The notes under the pieces: model-generated | Told to the model about the DNA's origin: nothing | What the model saw: only the letters and a program-made list of their open reading frames with translations | Databases searched by the model: none | In this document: positions 1-6,414 of the stretch, in pieces | How the letters are laid out: every line of letters begins with the position of its first letter | How positions within the stretch are numbered: the first letter of the stretch is position 1 | Made by a program: the position numbers and the translations under genes | DNA from: Oscillospiraceae bacterium | GTDB lineage: Bacteria > Bacillota > Clostridia > Saccharofermentanales > Saccharofermentanaceae | NCBI GenBank assembly: GCA_902764825.1 | Contig: CACWXL010000011.1 | Span: 1-64,000 of the forward strand | Length of the DNA: 64,000 bases | Direction: 5' to 3'

Positions 1-99
1 TACATTATTCTTATAGATGCCGAATTTTACTCCGTAGCGGGCAAGAAGATTATTAATCTTATCTGTATGTTGCAGCAGCTGATGCTCTAATCGAGTCAT
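1..99 (-). CDS. N-terminal fragment of an unrecognised protein (runs off the left edge)
   Basis: An open frame starts with ATG at 97-99 on the minus strand and runs off the window. A strong ribosome site (AAGGAGGTGG, 104-113) lies four bases upstream, which makes the start convincing. The 33 visible residues begin MTRLEHQLLQ and contain NNLLARYGVKFGIYKN, an amphipathic helix followed by a likely beta strand. No signal peptide is visible. I do not recognise the family from this fragment. Whether the gene belongs to the integrative element or to the chromosome beside it is unknown. Confidence 0.6.
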   Translation of the reverse strand, partial: MTRLEHQLLQHTDKINNLLARYGVKFGIYKNNV

Positions 100-245
100 A
101 TTTCCACCTCCTTGAAAAATGTGTTTTGTATATTGCAAAATCTCAATTTCCTAATTTGTTTTCAACAATATTTCTTTGTGTGTTCCCCGGTGCCCAAACA
201 CCAGGGACACAACGTTAGGTGGAAATATGAGAATACAAAACAAAA

Positions 246-368
246 TCAAACACCATTCTCTGATTTGAATTGTTTATTTTCCTTTTGAGCATTGATAATT
301 GCGTCAATTGAAAAGAGATAATCACAGGCCGTCACTGCAGATAACCGACTAACTTGAATCCTGTTCAT
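246..368 (-). CDS. Small ORF, 40 residues
   Basis: ATG at 366-368 on the minus strand is preceded by AAGGAGGG (about 376-383), an excellent ribosome site at good spacing. The 40-residue product starts MNRIQVSRLS and has a mixed hydrophobic centre (SAVTACDYLFSIDAIINA) and a charged tail (QKENKQFKSE). There is no transmembrane helix and no recognised domain. It lies between the partial gene at 1-99 and a long non-coding stretch and reads in the same direction as that gene. The ribosome site is the main evidence that it is translated; length alone would not support it. Confidence 0.4.
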   Translation of the reverse strand: MNRIQVSRLSAVTACDYLFSIDAIINAQKENKQFKSENGV

Positions 369-1000
369 ACTGATCCCTCCTTTTTCATTCTCAAAAAGTA
401 TTGATACTTGTGTTCAATGCATTTTTGATATCGTTGTTTAATTTTAAGTCAGATTTTATCAGTAAGACAAGTACAAAGAACGATAATACCAATTAAGTAT
501 AATAGCGAAGAAAGAATCATATTCATTCCCAGAAAATATGTCTTTTTTATTGGTGTCATTATACTTAACCATATATAGAAAATTATGCGGATGAACTAGC
601 AAAAATAGAACATAGGCGTTATACCTCTTTGGGATGACGATAAAGAGAGTTTATTGATGCTGCTATAACACACTAACATAACCCTACATAATTAAGAAAC
701 ACAGTGCTTTGCAGGGTTATACAAAGTTGTTTTATACCGAATTTGACCCTTTAGATTGCTACCTAAAAAGTGGAGGTCTTACTCAACTATATGCATACAT
801 ACATCCTTCCCTCTACTACGCTCTTTTTCTCTTAGCTGGACAATAAGGAACGTGAACCAATTTGAATTCTGCCTAAAGTAGAAACGTGATCAAGGATGCA
901 TGTGTGTAAAACTTTACGCGTGCGTGCGCGTGTTAATTATATTGATCAGGTTAACTTGTACCAGACTACCGGAAAATCCTTGCGGTTCATAACGACAAAC
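369..1000. other. AT-rich non-coding stretch with dyads
   Basis: No gene is visible over this stretch. It holds an 11-nt inverted repeat, TTAAGTATAAT (493-503) and ATTATACTTAA (558-568), and an 8-nt one, ATAACCCT (678-685) and AGGGTTAT (713-720). A copy of TTTATACCGAAT at 731-742 recurs at 4304-4315 beyond int. Base composition is clearly more AT-rich than the chromosome to the right of 4432. It may be part of an element's control or replication region, or its left junction. Confidence 0.4.
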
Positions 1001-1019
1001 ATGTTAATCCGATTAACAT
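1001..1019. promoter_or_regulatory. Palindrome A upstream of the rep-like gene
   Basis: ATGTTAATCCGATTAACAT is a perfect dyad with a single central base, extended by C/G to 1000-1020. It is the first of four related 19-bp palindromes at 1001, 1104, 1212 and 1314, spaced 103, 108 and 102 bp. Sites of this kind are typical operators or initiator-binding sites; which one applies is inference. Confidence 0.6.
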
Positions 1020-1103
1020 GGTCAGAAATCCTTATTTCATAAGGTGTTTACGGAATCATACCGGCAAAAGAACCCTGAAAAACGCATATTTTAGGCCCCA
1101 AAC

Positions 1104-1122
1104 ATGTTAATCCGATTATCAT
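1104..1122. promoter_or_regulatory. Palindrome B upstream of the rep-like gene
   Basis: ATGTTAATCCGATTATCAT differs from site A by one base in the right arm. It heads the first copy of a longer direct repeat (1101-1166) that recurs at 1311-1375. Confidence 0.55.
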
Positions 1123-1192
1123 TCTAATCTCATTCATAACACTGTAAATTGAGAACTGTCAGGAACAAAAACCCGATAGAAAGGTGATATTT

Positions 1193-1255
1193 ATGAAAAG
1201 TCAACAAAAAAATGATACTCCAAGTATCATGCCGTTGAATGCCCGAAAGTATTGA
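1193..1255 (+). CDS. Possible 20-residue leader peptide
   Basis: ATG at 1193 is preceded by AAGGTGA (1181-1187) at 5-nt spacing. The frame encodes MKSQQKNDTPSIMPLNARKY and ends in TGA at 1253-1255. Palindrome C lies within the coding sequence, so a protein bound there, or a hairpin in the transcript, could couple to its translation. The peptide is short and its expression unproven; it could be a leader ORF controlling the ATPase gene or a chance frame. Confidence 0.3.
   Translation: MKSQQKNDTPSIMPLNARKY
1212..1230. promoter_or_regulatory. Palindrome C upstream of the rep-like gene
   Basis: ATGATACTCCAAGTATCAT has perfect 8-bp arms around CCA. The arm sequence differs from sites A and B, but the ends and the central CC are kept, so both arms changed together. 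It lies inside the 20-codon ORF at 1193-1255. Confidence 0.6.
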
Positions 1256-1313
1256 ACTTCAGCTGTTTTTAGTTTCATGGAACCCGGCATTCAAGCCATT
1301 TTTAAGGCAAAAC

Positions 1314-1332
1314 ATGATACTCCAAGTATCAT
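1314..1332. promoter_or_regulatory. Palindrome D upstream of the rep-like gene
   Basis: This is identical to site C over all 19 bases. It is followed by TCTAATCC and then by CAGGAACA, as after site B, so B and D head two copies of one longer unit. Confidence 0.6.
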
Positions 1333-1410
1333 TCTAATCCTAAATCAATTCACGTAAATTAGGTCTCAGACAGGAACACATTTTCTAGAGATTGCTCCTA
1401 TCAAAATGAC

Positions 1411-1493
1411 CTCGGAACGGTTTCGCAAGCAACGCGTTTGTGTACACAAAAGCAAAAAGCTTGTCAGGGGACGCCCCCTGAAGACCCCGTTCC
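1411..1493 (+). repeat. Left copy of a structured inverted repeat flanking the ATPase gene
   Basis: This contains nested dyads: an outer stem GGAACGG (1414-1420) with CCGTTCC (1487-1493), GCAAGC (1425-1430) with GCTTGT (1459-1464), the palindrome TTTGTGTACACAAA (1437-1450), and the hairpin CAGGGG/CCCCTG (1465-1470 with 1475-1480). The same sequence, reverse-complemented and about 80 percent identical, follows the gene at 2609-2683. The ATPase frame could be extended upstream through this repeat to 1406, but the ribosome site places the start after it. Confidence 0.65.
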
Positions 1494-1528
1494 TCAAACT
1501 CAAAAATAAAACATTGGAGGAATCAAAA

Positions 1529-2608
1529 ATGCAATTTACTAACAACGAAAACTATGAAAGCAACAACGAATTTGAAGACGAAGAGTTCGAAGAAGAATAC
1601 GACGAAGAAGAATCTGTGCTGATGAGCATGGCTGAAGTCGAGAAGGAAACTGTCGAGTGGTTATGGTATCCGTATATCCCCTACGGGAAAATAACAATAA
1701 TCCAGGGCAATCCCGGAGATGGCAAGACCAATCTTGCACTTAAGATCGCAGCATGTGTATCTTCAGGAACTCCCCTGCCCGGCTTGCCTAAGCTTGAACA
1801 ACAGAAAGTCATTTATCTCTCCGCAGAGGACGGAGTAAGGGATACTCTGAAACCCCGTCTTGAGGAATTAGGGGCAGATACCAAAAACATTCTTTTCTTT
1901 AAGGAAGAAGACAAACCTACCTCTTTATCTCAAAGAATGATTGAGATTGCTCTTGATATGTCCGGTGCAAAAGTTCTTATTATCGACCCGATTCAGGCGT
2001 TCATGGGATCCCGTACCGACATGAACAAGGCTAATGAGGTAAGAGAAACTTTGAGACCTGTCGGGGAACTCGCAGAAAAGTATAAGTGCTCGATCATACT
2101 GATTGGCCATCTCAATAAAGCGCAGGGCTTAAACAGCATTTACAGAGGGATCGGCTCCATGGACTTCACCGCCATCTCCAGAAGCATCCTTCTTGTCGGC
2201 AGGCATAAAGACGATTCCGGTTTGCGCGTCTTTGTTCATAACAAGTCTTCTCTCGGACCACAGGGACCTTCGCAAGCATTCAGACTGGACGGAGCGAACG
2301 GCTTCGAGTGGGTTGACGGATATGACGATGTAACTCCAGATGACATTCTTTACGCTTCCAGGAACCAGAAAGCCCGCACCGAGACCAAGCTGGATATGGC
2401 AATCACATTCCTGAAGTCTTACTTCACGGATCATACAGAGGTCGAAGCTCAGAAGATCGAAGAAATGGCAAGAGCTAAAAACATCTGCAAACGTACCCTC
2501 AATGAAGCCAAGAAATATATCCCTGAGATCACCTCGAAGAAAAAAGGCAGCGAATGGTACTGGGTCTACATCAAGGGCAAACAAGACTCAGGAGAAGAAT
2601 TGGACTAA
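1529..2608 (+). CDS. RepA-like AAA ATPase / helicase of an integrative element
   Basis: This is a 359-residue RecA-fold ATPase of the kind (AAA_25, RepA-like) found in plasmids and integrative elements, where it acts as a replicative helicase or loader. An acidic N-terminus (residues 10-29, mostly Asp and Glu) precedes Walker A GNPGDGKT (60-67) and Walker B VLIIDP (149-154). LIGHLNK (191-197) follows as a sensor-like segment. The C-terminal 90 residues look like a winged-helix DNA-binding domain. ATG 1529 was chosen because GGAGG lies at 1516-1520; an in-frame ATG at 1406 lies in the inverted repeat and lacks such a site. It is co-directional with xis and int, so replication of the excised element is a reasonable inference. 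The structured repeat on both sides is unusual. Confidence 0.8.
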   Translation: MQFTNNENYESNNEFEDEEFEEEYDEEESVLMSMAEVEKETVEWLWYPYIPYGKITIIQGNPGDGKTNLALKIAACVSSGTPLPGLPKLEQQKVIYLSAEDGVRDTLKPRLEELGADTKNILFFKEEDKPTSLSQRMIEIALDMSGAKVLIIDPIQAFMGSRTDMNKANEVRETLRPVGELAEKYKCSIILIGHLNKAQGLNSIYRGIGSMDFTAISRSILLVGRHKDDSGLRVFVHNKSSLGPQGPSQAFRLDGANGFEWVDGYDDVTPDDILYASRNQKARTETKLDMAITFLKSYFTDHTEVEAQKIEEMARAKNICKRTLNEAKKYIPEITSKKKGSEWYWVYIKGKQDSGEELD

Positions 2609-2683
2609 GGGTCTCAGGGATATCCCTGACAAGCTTCCTGTGTTTGTATATACAAACGCGATGCTTGCTCGTCCGTTCCGAAG
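2609..2683 (-). repeat. Right copy of the structured inverted repeat
   Basis: It starts directly after the ATPase stop codon. It contains the perfect palindromes TCAGGGATATCCCTGA (2614-2629) and GTTTGTATATACAAAC (2642-2657) and ends in CCGTTCCGAAG (2673-2683). Read on the minus strand it matches 1411-1487 element by element. Inner palindromes differ in sequence between the copies but remain self-complementary in each. Confidence 0.65.
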
Positions 2684-2731
2684 GCTTTTGAAGGTTACAG
2701 AAAAGATAAAAATGGAATATTGGAGGTTTAT

Positions 2732-2959
2732 ATGAATAACAATCAAACTCAAAACAACAACGCAAATATCGTTCCGTTGTGGGAAAAATACACTCTTACG
2801 ATCAGGGAAGCTGCCAGATATTTTCATATCGGCGAAAAGAAATTGCGACAAATAGTGGATGAAAATCCACTGGCGGATTTTATAGTCATGAATGGTAACC
2901 GGACCATGATCAAAAGAAAGATTTTCGAGAAATATATGGATGACGCTACAACAGTCTGA
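2732..2959 (+). CDS. xis: Excisionase, Tn916 Xis family
   Basis: This is a 75-residue winged-helix DNA-bending protein that directs the integrase toward excision. WEKYTLTIREAARYF, IGEKKLRQI and VMNGNRTMIKRKIFEKYM correspond closely to Xis of Tn916 (67 residues). The first 15 residues are a Gln/Asn-rich tail not expected in that family. ATG 2732 is preferred over ATG 2720 because GGAGG (2722-2726) sits 5 nt before it. The gene lies 91 nt before int, with a large hairpin in between. Family assignment is firm. Confidence 0.9.
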   Translation: MNNNQTQNNNANIVPLWEKYTLTIREAARYFHIGEKKLRQIVDENPLADFIVMNGNRTMIKRKIFEKYMDDATTV

Positions 2960-2964
2960 CCCAT

Positions 2965-3034
2965 TAATCGAATGAATTCAAAAGCCCGATATGATATATT
3001 TTATGCGTGTTGTATCGGGCTTCATTCAATCGAA
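2965..3034 (+). promoter_or_regulatory. Long hairpin between xis and int
   Basis: AAGCCCGATA (2982-2991) pairs perfectly with TATCGGGCTT (3013-3022). The flanks ATCGAATGAA (2967-2976) and TTCATTCAATCGA (3021-3033) add an imperfect lower stem. There is no U-run after it, so it is not a classical terminator. It could adjust int expression relative to xis or be a protein-binding site; the int ribosome site AAAGGAG follows immediately. Confidence 0.5.
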
Positions 3035-3050
3035 AGGAGACCCGAAATAA

Positions 3051-4247
3051 ATGAATAAAAGGAGAGATAACAGAGGCAGATTATTACACAACGGAGAGTT
3101 TCAAATGCACGATGGGCGGTATCGATTCAAATATACTGACACATTTGGGCAGGAGAAAGTGGTTTATAGCTTAAGGTTGGATCATAACGATCCAGTTCCT
3201 CCAGGAAAGAAACGCACCCCTGCGCTGCGTGACATGGAAAAGCAGATACAAGCTGATCTGTTCGACCACATCGCCACAAATGGTGGAAATCTGACAGTTC
3301 TCGATCTTGTTGAGAAATACATATCGACTAAGACTAATGTCCGATTTACCACTCAAAAGGGGTACAAGACCATTACCAACATCTTGAAGAATGACCCGTT
3401 TGGACATAAGAGGATCGATACAGTAAGGTTATCTGATGCCAAGCTGTGGTTAATCAAGCTCCAGCAAAAGGACGGAAGAGGCTACAGCTCCATTCATTCT
3501 ATACGAGGAGTTTTGAGGCCGGCATTCCAAATGGCAGTCGATGATGACCTGATCAGAAAGAATCCATTTGGGTTTCAGTTGGTCGAAGTAATCGTAAATG
3601 ACAGCGTAAGACGTAAAGCTTTAAGCCGCGAAGATGAGCGTAAGTTCTTGAAATTCGTCAAAGAAGATCCTCATTTCTGCAAATACTATGAAGGTGTTTA
3701 TATTCTTTTTAAGACCGGAATGAGAATTTCAGAGTTCTGCGGACTTACTATATCGGACATCGATTTCGAAGAACACTCGATAAACATCGACCATCAGCTG
3801 ATGAAGATGGGTTCCGGCGGATACTATATCCAAAAGACAAAGACCGACAGCGGAACAAGGGTTATTCCTATGACACCCGATGTCGAAGAGTGTTTCAGAA
3901 AGATTGTCGAGAACAGAAACCCTCCAAGAAAAGAACCGATCATCGATGGAAAGACAGGATTTCTTTACTTCGATAAGGATGGCAAAGTGATGTATTCGCT
4001 TCACTGGGAAAAATACTTCCAACACATCAGGGAAAAATATAACAGCATTTACAAGGTTGAAATGCCGGTAGTCACCCCTCATGTATGCCGCCACACTTAT
4101 TGTTCCAATATGGCAAAATCCGGGATGAATCCCAAGACCTTGCAGTATCTTATGGGACATTCAGAAATCGGTGTCACGCTTAACACATATACTCATACCA
4201 GTTATGAGGATGCAAAAGCGGAAATCTCGAAGCTCGGAATAGGGTAA
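3051..4247 (+). CDS. int: Tyrosine recombinase (integrase), Tn916/Tn1545 Int family
   Basis: This 398-residue integrase catalyses site-specific insertion and excision. The N-terminal arm-binding domain (RRDNRGRLLHNGE, DGRYRFKYTDTFG) matches that of Tn916 Int, a SAM-like core-binding domain spans roughly 80-175, and the catalytic domain follows. Active-site residues are all present: R225 (KTGMRISEFCGL), K264, H344, R347 (TPHVCRH), H370 (LMGH) and nucleophile Y380 (LNTY). Length is close to Tn916 Int (405). The start is supported by AAAGGAG at about 3033-3039. The protein looks intact and active. No relaxase, type IV secretion or resistance genes appear in the window, so cargo lies to the left or the element is small. 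Confidence 0.93.
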   Translation: MNKRRDNRGRLLHNGEFQMHDGRYRFKYTDTFGQEKVVYSLRLDHNDPVPPGKKRTPALRDMEKQIQADLFDHIATNGGNLTVLDLVEKYISTKTNVRFTTQKGYKTITNILKNDPFGHKRIDTVRLSDAKLWLIKLQQKDGRGYSSIHSIRGVLRPAFQMAVDDDLIRKNPFGFQLVEVIVNDSVRRKALSREDERKFLKFVKEDPHFCKYYEGVYILFKTGMRISEFCGLTISDIDFEEHSINIDHQLMKMGSGGYYIQKTKTDSGTRVIPMTPDVEECFRKIVENRNPPRKEPIIDGKTGFLYFDKDGKVMYSLHWEKYFQHIREKYNSIYKVEMPVVTPHVCRHTYCSNMAKSGMNPKTLQYLMGHSEIGVTLNTYTHTSYEDAKAEISKLGIG

Positions 4248-4252
4248 AAATG

Positions 4253-4287
4253 CCTGAAACCCTTGAAAACACTCAGGTTATTTTTTC
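4253..4287 (+). terminator. Terminator after int
   Basis: CCTGA (4253-4257) and TCAGG (4273-4277) form a short stem, followed by TTATTTTTTC. The stem is only 5 bp, so termination may be weak. Confidence 0.4.
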
Positions 4288-4393
4288 GGATTTTATACCG
4301 CAGTTTATACCGAATGATAACCAAAATATGCCAAATAATGGCACGAAAAGCAAAAACTGAGTTTTTGGAGGGTAATCGCGAAACCCTTGAAAA
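4256..4393 (+). repeat. Short direct repeats at the element end (candidate attachment region)
   Basis: GAAACCCTTGAAAA occurs at 4256-4269 and again at 4380-4393. Between them lie two TTTATACCG copies 12 bp apart (4292-4300 and 4304-4312) and a small TGCCA/TGGCA dyad (4329-4333 with 4339-4343). In Tn916-type elements the int end carries integrase arm sites followed by the junction, which fits this position. The exact junction cannot be placed without the empty site. Confidence 0.35.
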
Positions 4394-4431
4394 ATAAGGC
4401 TTTTCGTAGTGAAAAAGGGTAAATCGTAACC

Positions 4432-4890
4432 ATGATAAAAGTATTATTCGTATGCCACGGCAACATCTGCCGTTCCACAATGGCACAGTCCATGTTCCAG
4501 GATATGGTTAATAAGATGGGGCTCGCCGGCCGCTTTGAGATCGACTCTGCGGCAACGAGCCGTGAGGAGATCGGCAACGGACCGCACTACGGCACCGTGA
4601 GCAAATTGCGCTCCGTCGGCATCCCTGTCGTTCCGCACCGCGCGCGCCAGATGACCCGCACCGATTACGAGCATTACGATTACCTGATCGGAATGGATTC
4701 TTATAACATTTCCAACATGACAAGGATCGCAGGCGGCGATCCGGACGGCAAGATCTACCAGTTGCTGTCCTTTGCAGGAAGCAGCCGCAGCATCGCTGAT
4801 CCCTGGTACACAGATAATTTCGACGATACTTATGACGACCTGAGAATAGGGCTTGATGCGTTCTGGAAAGAGATTTCTGGCAAGCTGTAA
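4432..4890 (+). CDS. Low-molecular-weight protein-tyrosine phosphatase
   Basis: This 152-residue cytoplasmic phosphatase removes phosphate from tyrosine, or possibly arginine, residues. The P-loop C8-HGNIC-R14-S lies at the N-terminus as expected, and the general-acid motif is D123-P124 in SIADPWYTDNF. Length is typical for the family. It is the first gene to the right of the integrative element and appears monocistronic. No clear ribosome site is visible before ATG 4432 (only GGGTAAAT). If the element inserted just upstream, the original promoter may have been displaced. The substrate is unknown. Confidence 0.9.
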   Translation: MIKVLFVCHGNICRSTMAQSMFQDMVNKMGLAGRFEIDSAATSREEIGNGPHYGTVSKLRSVGIPVVPHRARQMTRTDYEHYDYLIGMDSYNISNMTRIAGGDPDGKIYQLLSFAGSSRSIADPWYTDNFDDTYDDLRIGLDAFWKEISGKL

Positions 4891-4995
4891 TTTGCCAGAA
4901 ATACGACATTTTTCAAAAATACGAGACATTTCAATCAAATTTTGTTAAGATTTTATCACAGTAAAACTTAAAAAGAGAATAAGGGGGTTTTTACT

Positions 4996-6315
4996 ATGAA
5001 AAGATTTAAGGACTACTGTGCCGTTTTGCTTGCCGCTTGCTTCCTCATTTCAGCAGGATGCGATGCCAAGCCGACCGAAACCACTGAAGAAACAACACCT
5101 GCCACAACAACTGAAGCTACTGTTACTGAGACAGAGCCGGTTGAGACAGAGAAGTCTTATCCGACAGTAGAGATCGGCGAAGAATTCGTAATCAAAGAAG
5201 ATGAGATTTACAAGCTGAACGTTGACGACGAAGTATACCTCAGATGCAATTTCTTTGATACGACAAGGGATTACATCACTCTCTTCCTGGAATATAACGG
5301 TAAAGATTATTATGCCGAATTCGATAAACAGGACGATGGTACCTTCGCAAGGAGTAAAAGCTGCTATAACCCGTATCCGCTCACGTTAGTCGGATTGGAA
5401 GATGACGGCTACAAAGTAAAGTTCGAGAAGAAGATCGATATTCCTCCGCTTGTCGAAGCTAAACCCAGCGGAAACAAGGATGAGAAGTACACTGTAAAAG
5501 ACTACGAATACATCGAGACCAAATACAGCGTCATATTCCTTGACAAGGATATCACCGTTCCGGGAAACATTGCTGAAATGGTGGATTCAATGATCGAGGT
5601 CACTCAGGAAAAGATCGGTCTGAAGTACACCGGTAAAGATGATGAATTCCCTGCAGATACAATGCATCCGGAATTCATCTATCTCGGATGCGCACCGTTC
5701 GAGGAGTTAGACGTGCCTAAATCAAAGGCCAGGATCTATTTCATAAAGGACAGAGAAAACAAAGGCTGGGTCTCCTGCGCTACTGCCAGGACTGCAATAA
5801 TCATCATGAGCGACTTATATGAGTCTGAATTAAATTACGAACTTGCTCATGAATTCACGCATGTCATCTTTGAAGCTAACTTGGGGTACTTTTCCACAAC
5901 TCTTACAGAAGGCTTGGCAGTATATGCCGGACATGCCTTTGAAGCATACGCCGGTGTTAAGACTGACGTTTTTTACAGCGGTGATTACATTGGTAATCTG
6001 GATAAGATCACGCCTGATAACGCTTCTGAGATCTATGCCAAGGTAAACACCGGCGAGGATGGTCCCGCCAGAGACAACCACTATGCATATGGTCATATGA
6101 TGATAACTTTCATGTTTGAGACATATGGCAAGGATTGCCTTAAGACGCTCATTGATAAGCTCTCCGACATCCAGGGTGACAATTTTGTTAATAACTATTA
6201 CCCCAGCACCGAGGAACAGATATCGATGCTGAAGGCTGCGTATGGTGAGGATTTCTTCAAGGATTTCGGCAATTGGTATAAGGATAACCACAAGCGTCCT
6301 GAATTCAACCGTTAA
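4996..6315 (+). CDS. Surface lipoprotein with gluzincin-type zinc protease motif
   Basis: This is a 439-residue lipoprotein with signal peptide and lipobox LISAGC (Cys22), then a Thr/Glu-rich linker (about 25-55). It should be anchored outside the membrane. The C-terminal half has H285-E-F-T-H289 and E305 in TEGLAVY, the HExxH plus downstream Glu arrangement of gluzincin metallopeptidases. The region at 60-150 looks like a small beta domain of unknown role. A second protein with the same plan lies at 61068-62204. The ribosome site is GGGGG at 4983-4987. A strong terminator at 6351-6386 closes the unit. Substrate and family name are unknown. Confidence 0.7.
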   Translation: MKRFKDYCAVLLAACFLISAGCDAKPTETTEETTPATTTEATVTETEPVETEKSYPTVEIGEEFVIKEDEIYKLNVDDEVYLRCNFFDTTRDYITLFLEYNGKDYYAEFDKQDDGTFARSKSCYNPYPLTLVGLEDDGYKVKFEKKIDIPPLVEAKPSGNKDEKYTVKDYEYIETKYSVIFLDKDITVPGNIAEMVDSMIEVTQEKIGLKYTGKDDEFPADTMHPEFIYLGCAPFEELDVPKSKARIYFIKDRENKGWVSCATARTAIIIMSDLYESELNYELAHEFTHVIFEANLGYFSTTLTEGLAVYAGHAFEAYAGVKTDVFYSGDYIGNLDKITPDNASEIYAKVNTGEDGPARDNHYAYGHMMITFMFETYGKDCLKTLIDKLSDIQGDNFVNNYYPSTEEQISMLKAAYGEDFFKDFGNWYKDNHKRPEFNR

Positions 6316-6350
6316 TGTTGATTACAGGTCATTAAACCGTTAAGATATAA

Positions 6351-6396
6351 GCGCCTGAAATCGTGCTCTTGTGCGGTTTCAGGCGCTGATTTTATT
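6351..6396 (+). terminator. Rho-independent terminator
   Basis: GCGCCTGAAA (6351-6360) and TTTCAGGCGC (6377-6386) form a perfect 10-bp stem, followed by TGATTTTATT. Confidence 0.85.
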
Positions 6397-6414
6397 ACCT
6401 GTTGAAGACTGATC

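Larger units (their letters stand above)
1101..1375 (+). repeat. Two diverged copies of a 65-bp direct repeat
   Basis: Copy one (about 1101-1166) and copy two (about 1311-1375) share AACATG at the left, then ATCATTCTAATC, then GTAAATT and CAGGAACA in the same order and spacing. They differ mostly in the palindrome arms and in an AT-rich middle. A separate inverted pair, TTGAATGCC (1235-1243) and GGCATTCAA (1286-1294), sits between them. The layout looks like an iteron or operator array. Confidence 0.5.

Noticed and set aside
181..212. Hairpin with arms around GGTG and CACC as a terminator
   Set aside because: The arms have mismatches and no T-run follows on either strand.
1406..1528. Upstream ATG as start of the rep-like ATPase
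   Set aside because: The extra 41 codons translate the structured inverted repeat, and the strong GGAGG site belongs to ATG 1529.
4250..4440. tRNA gene as integration site of the element
   Set aside because: No cloverleaf, T-loop or CCA-end sequence is present; Tn916-type integrases do not need a tRNA target.
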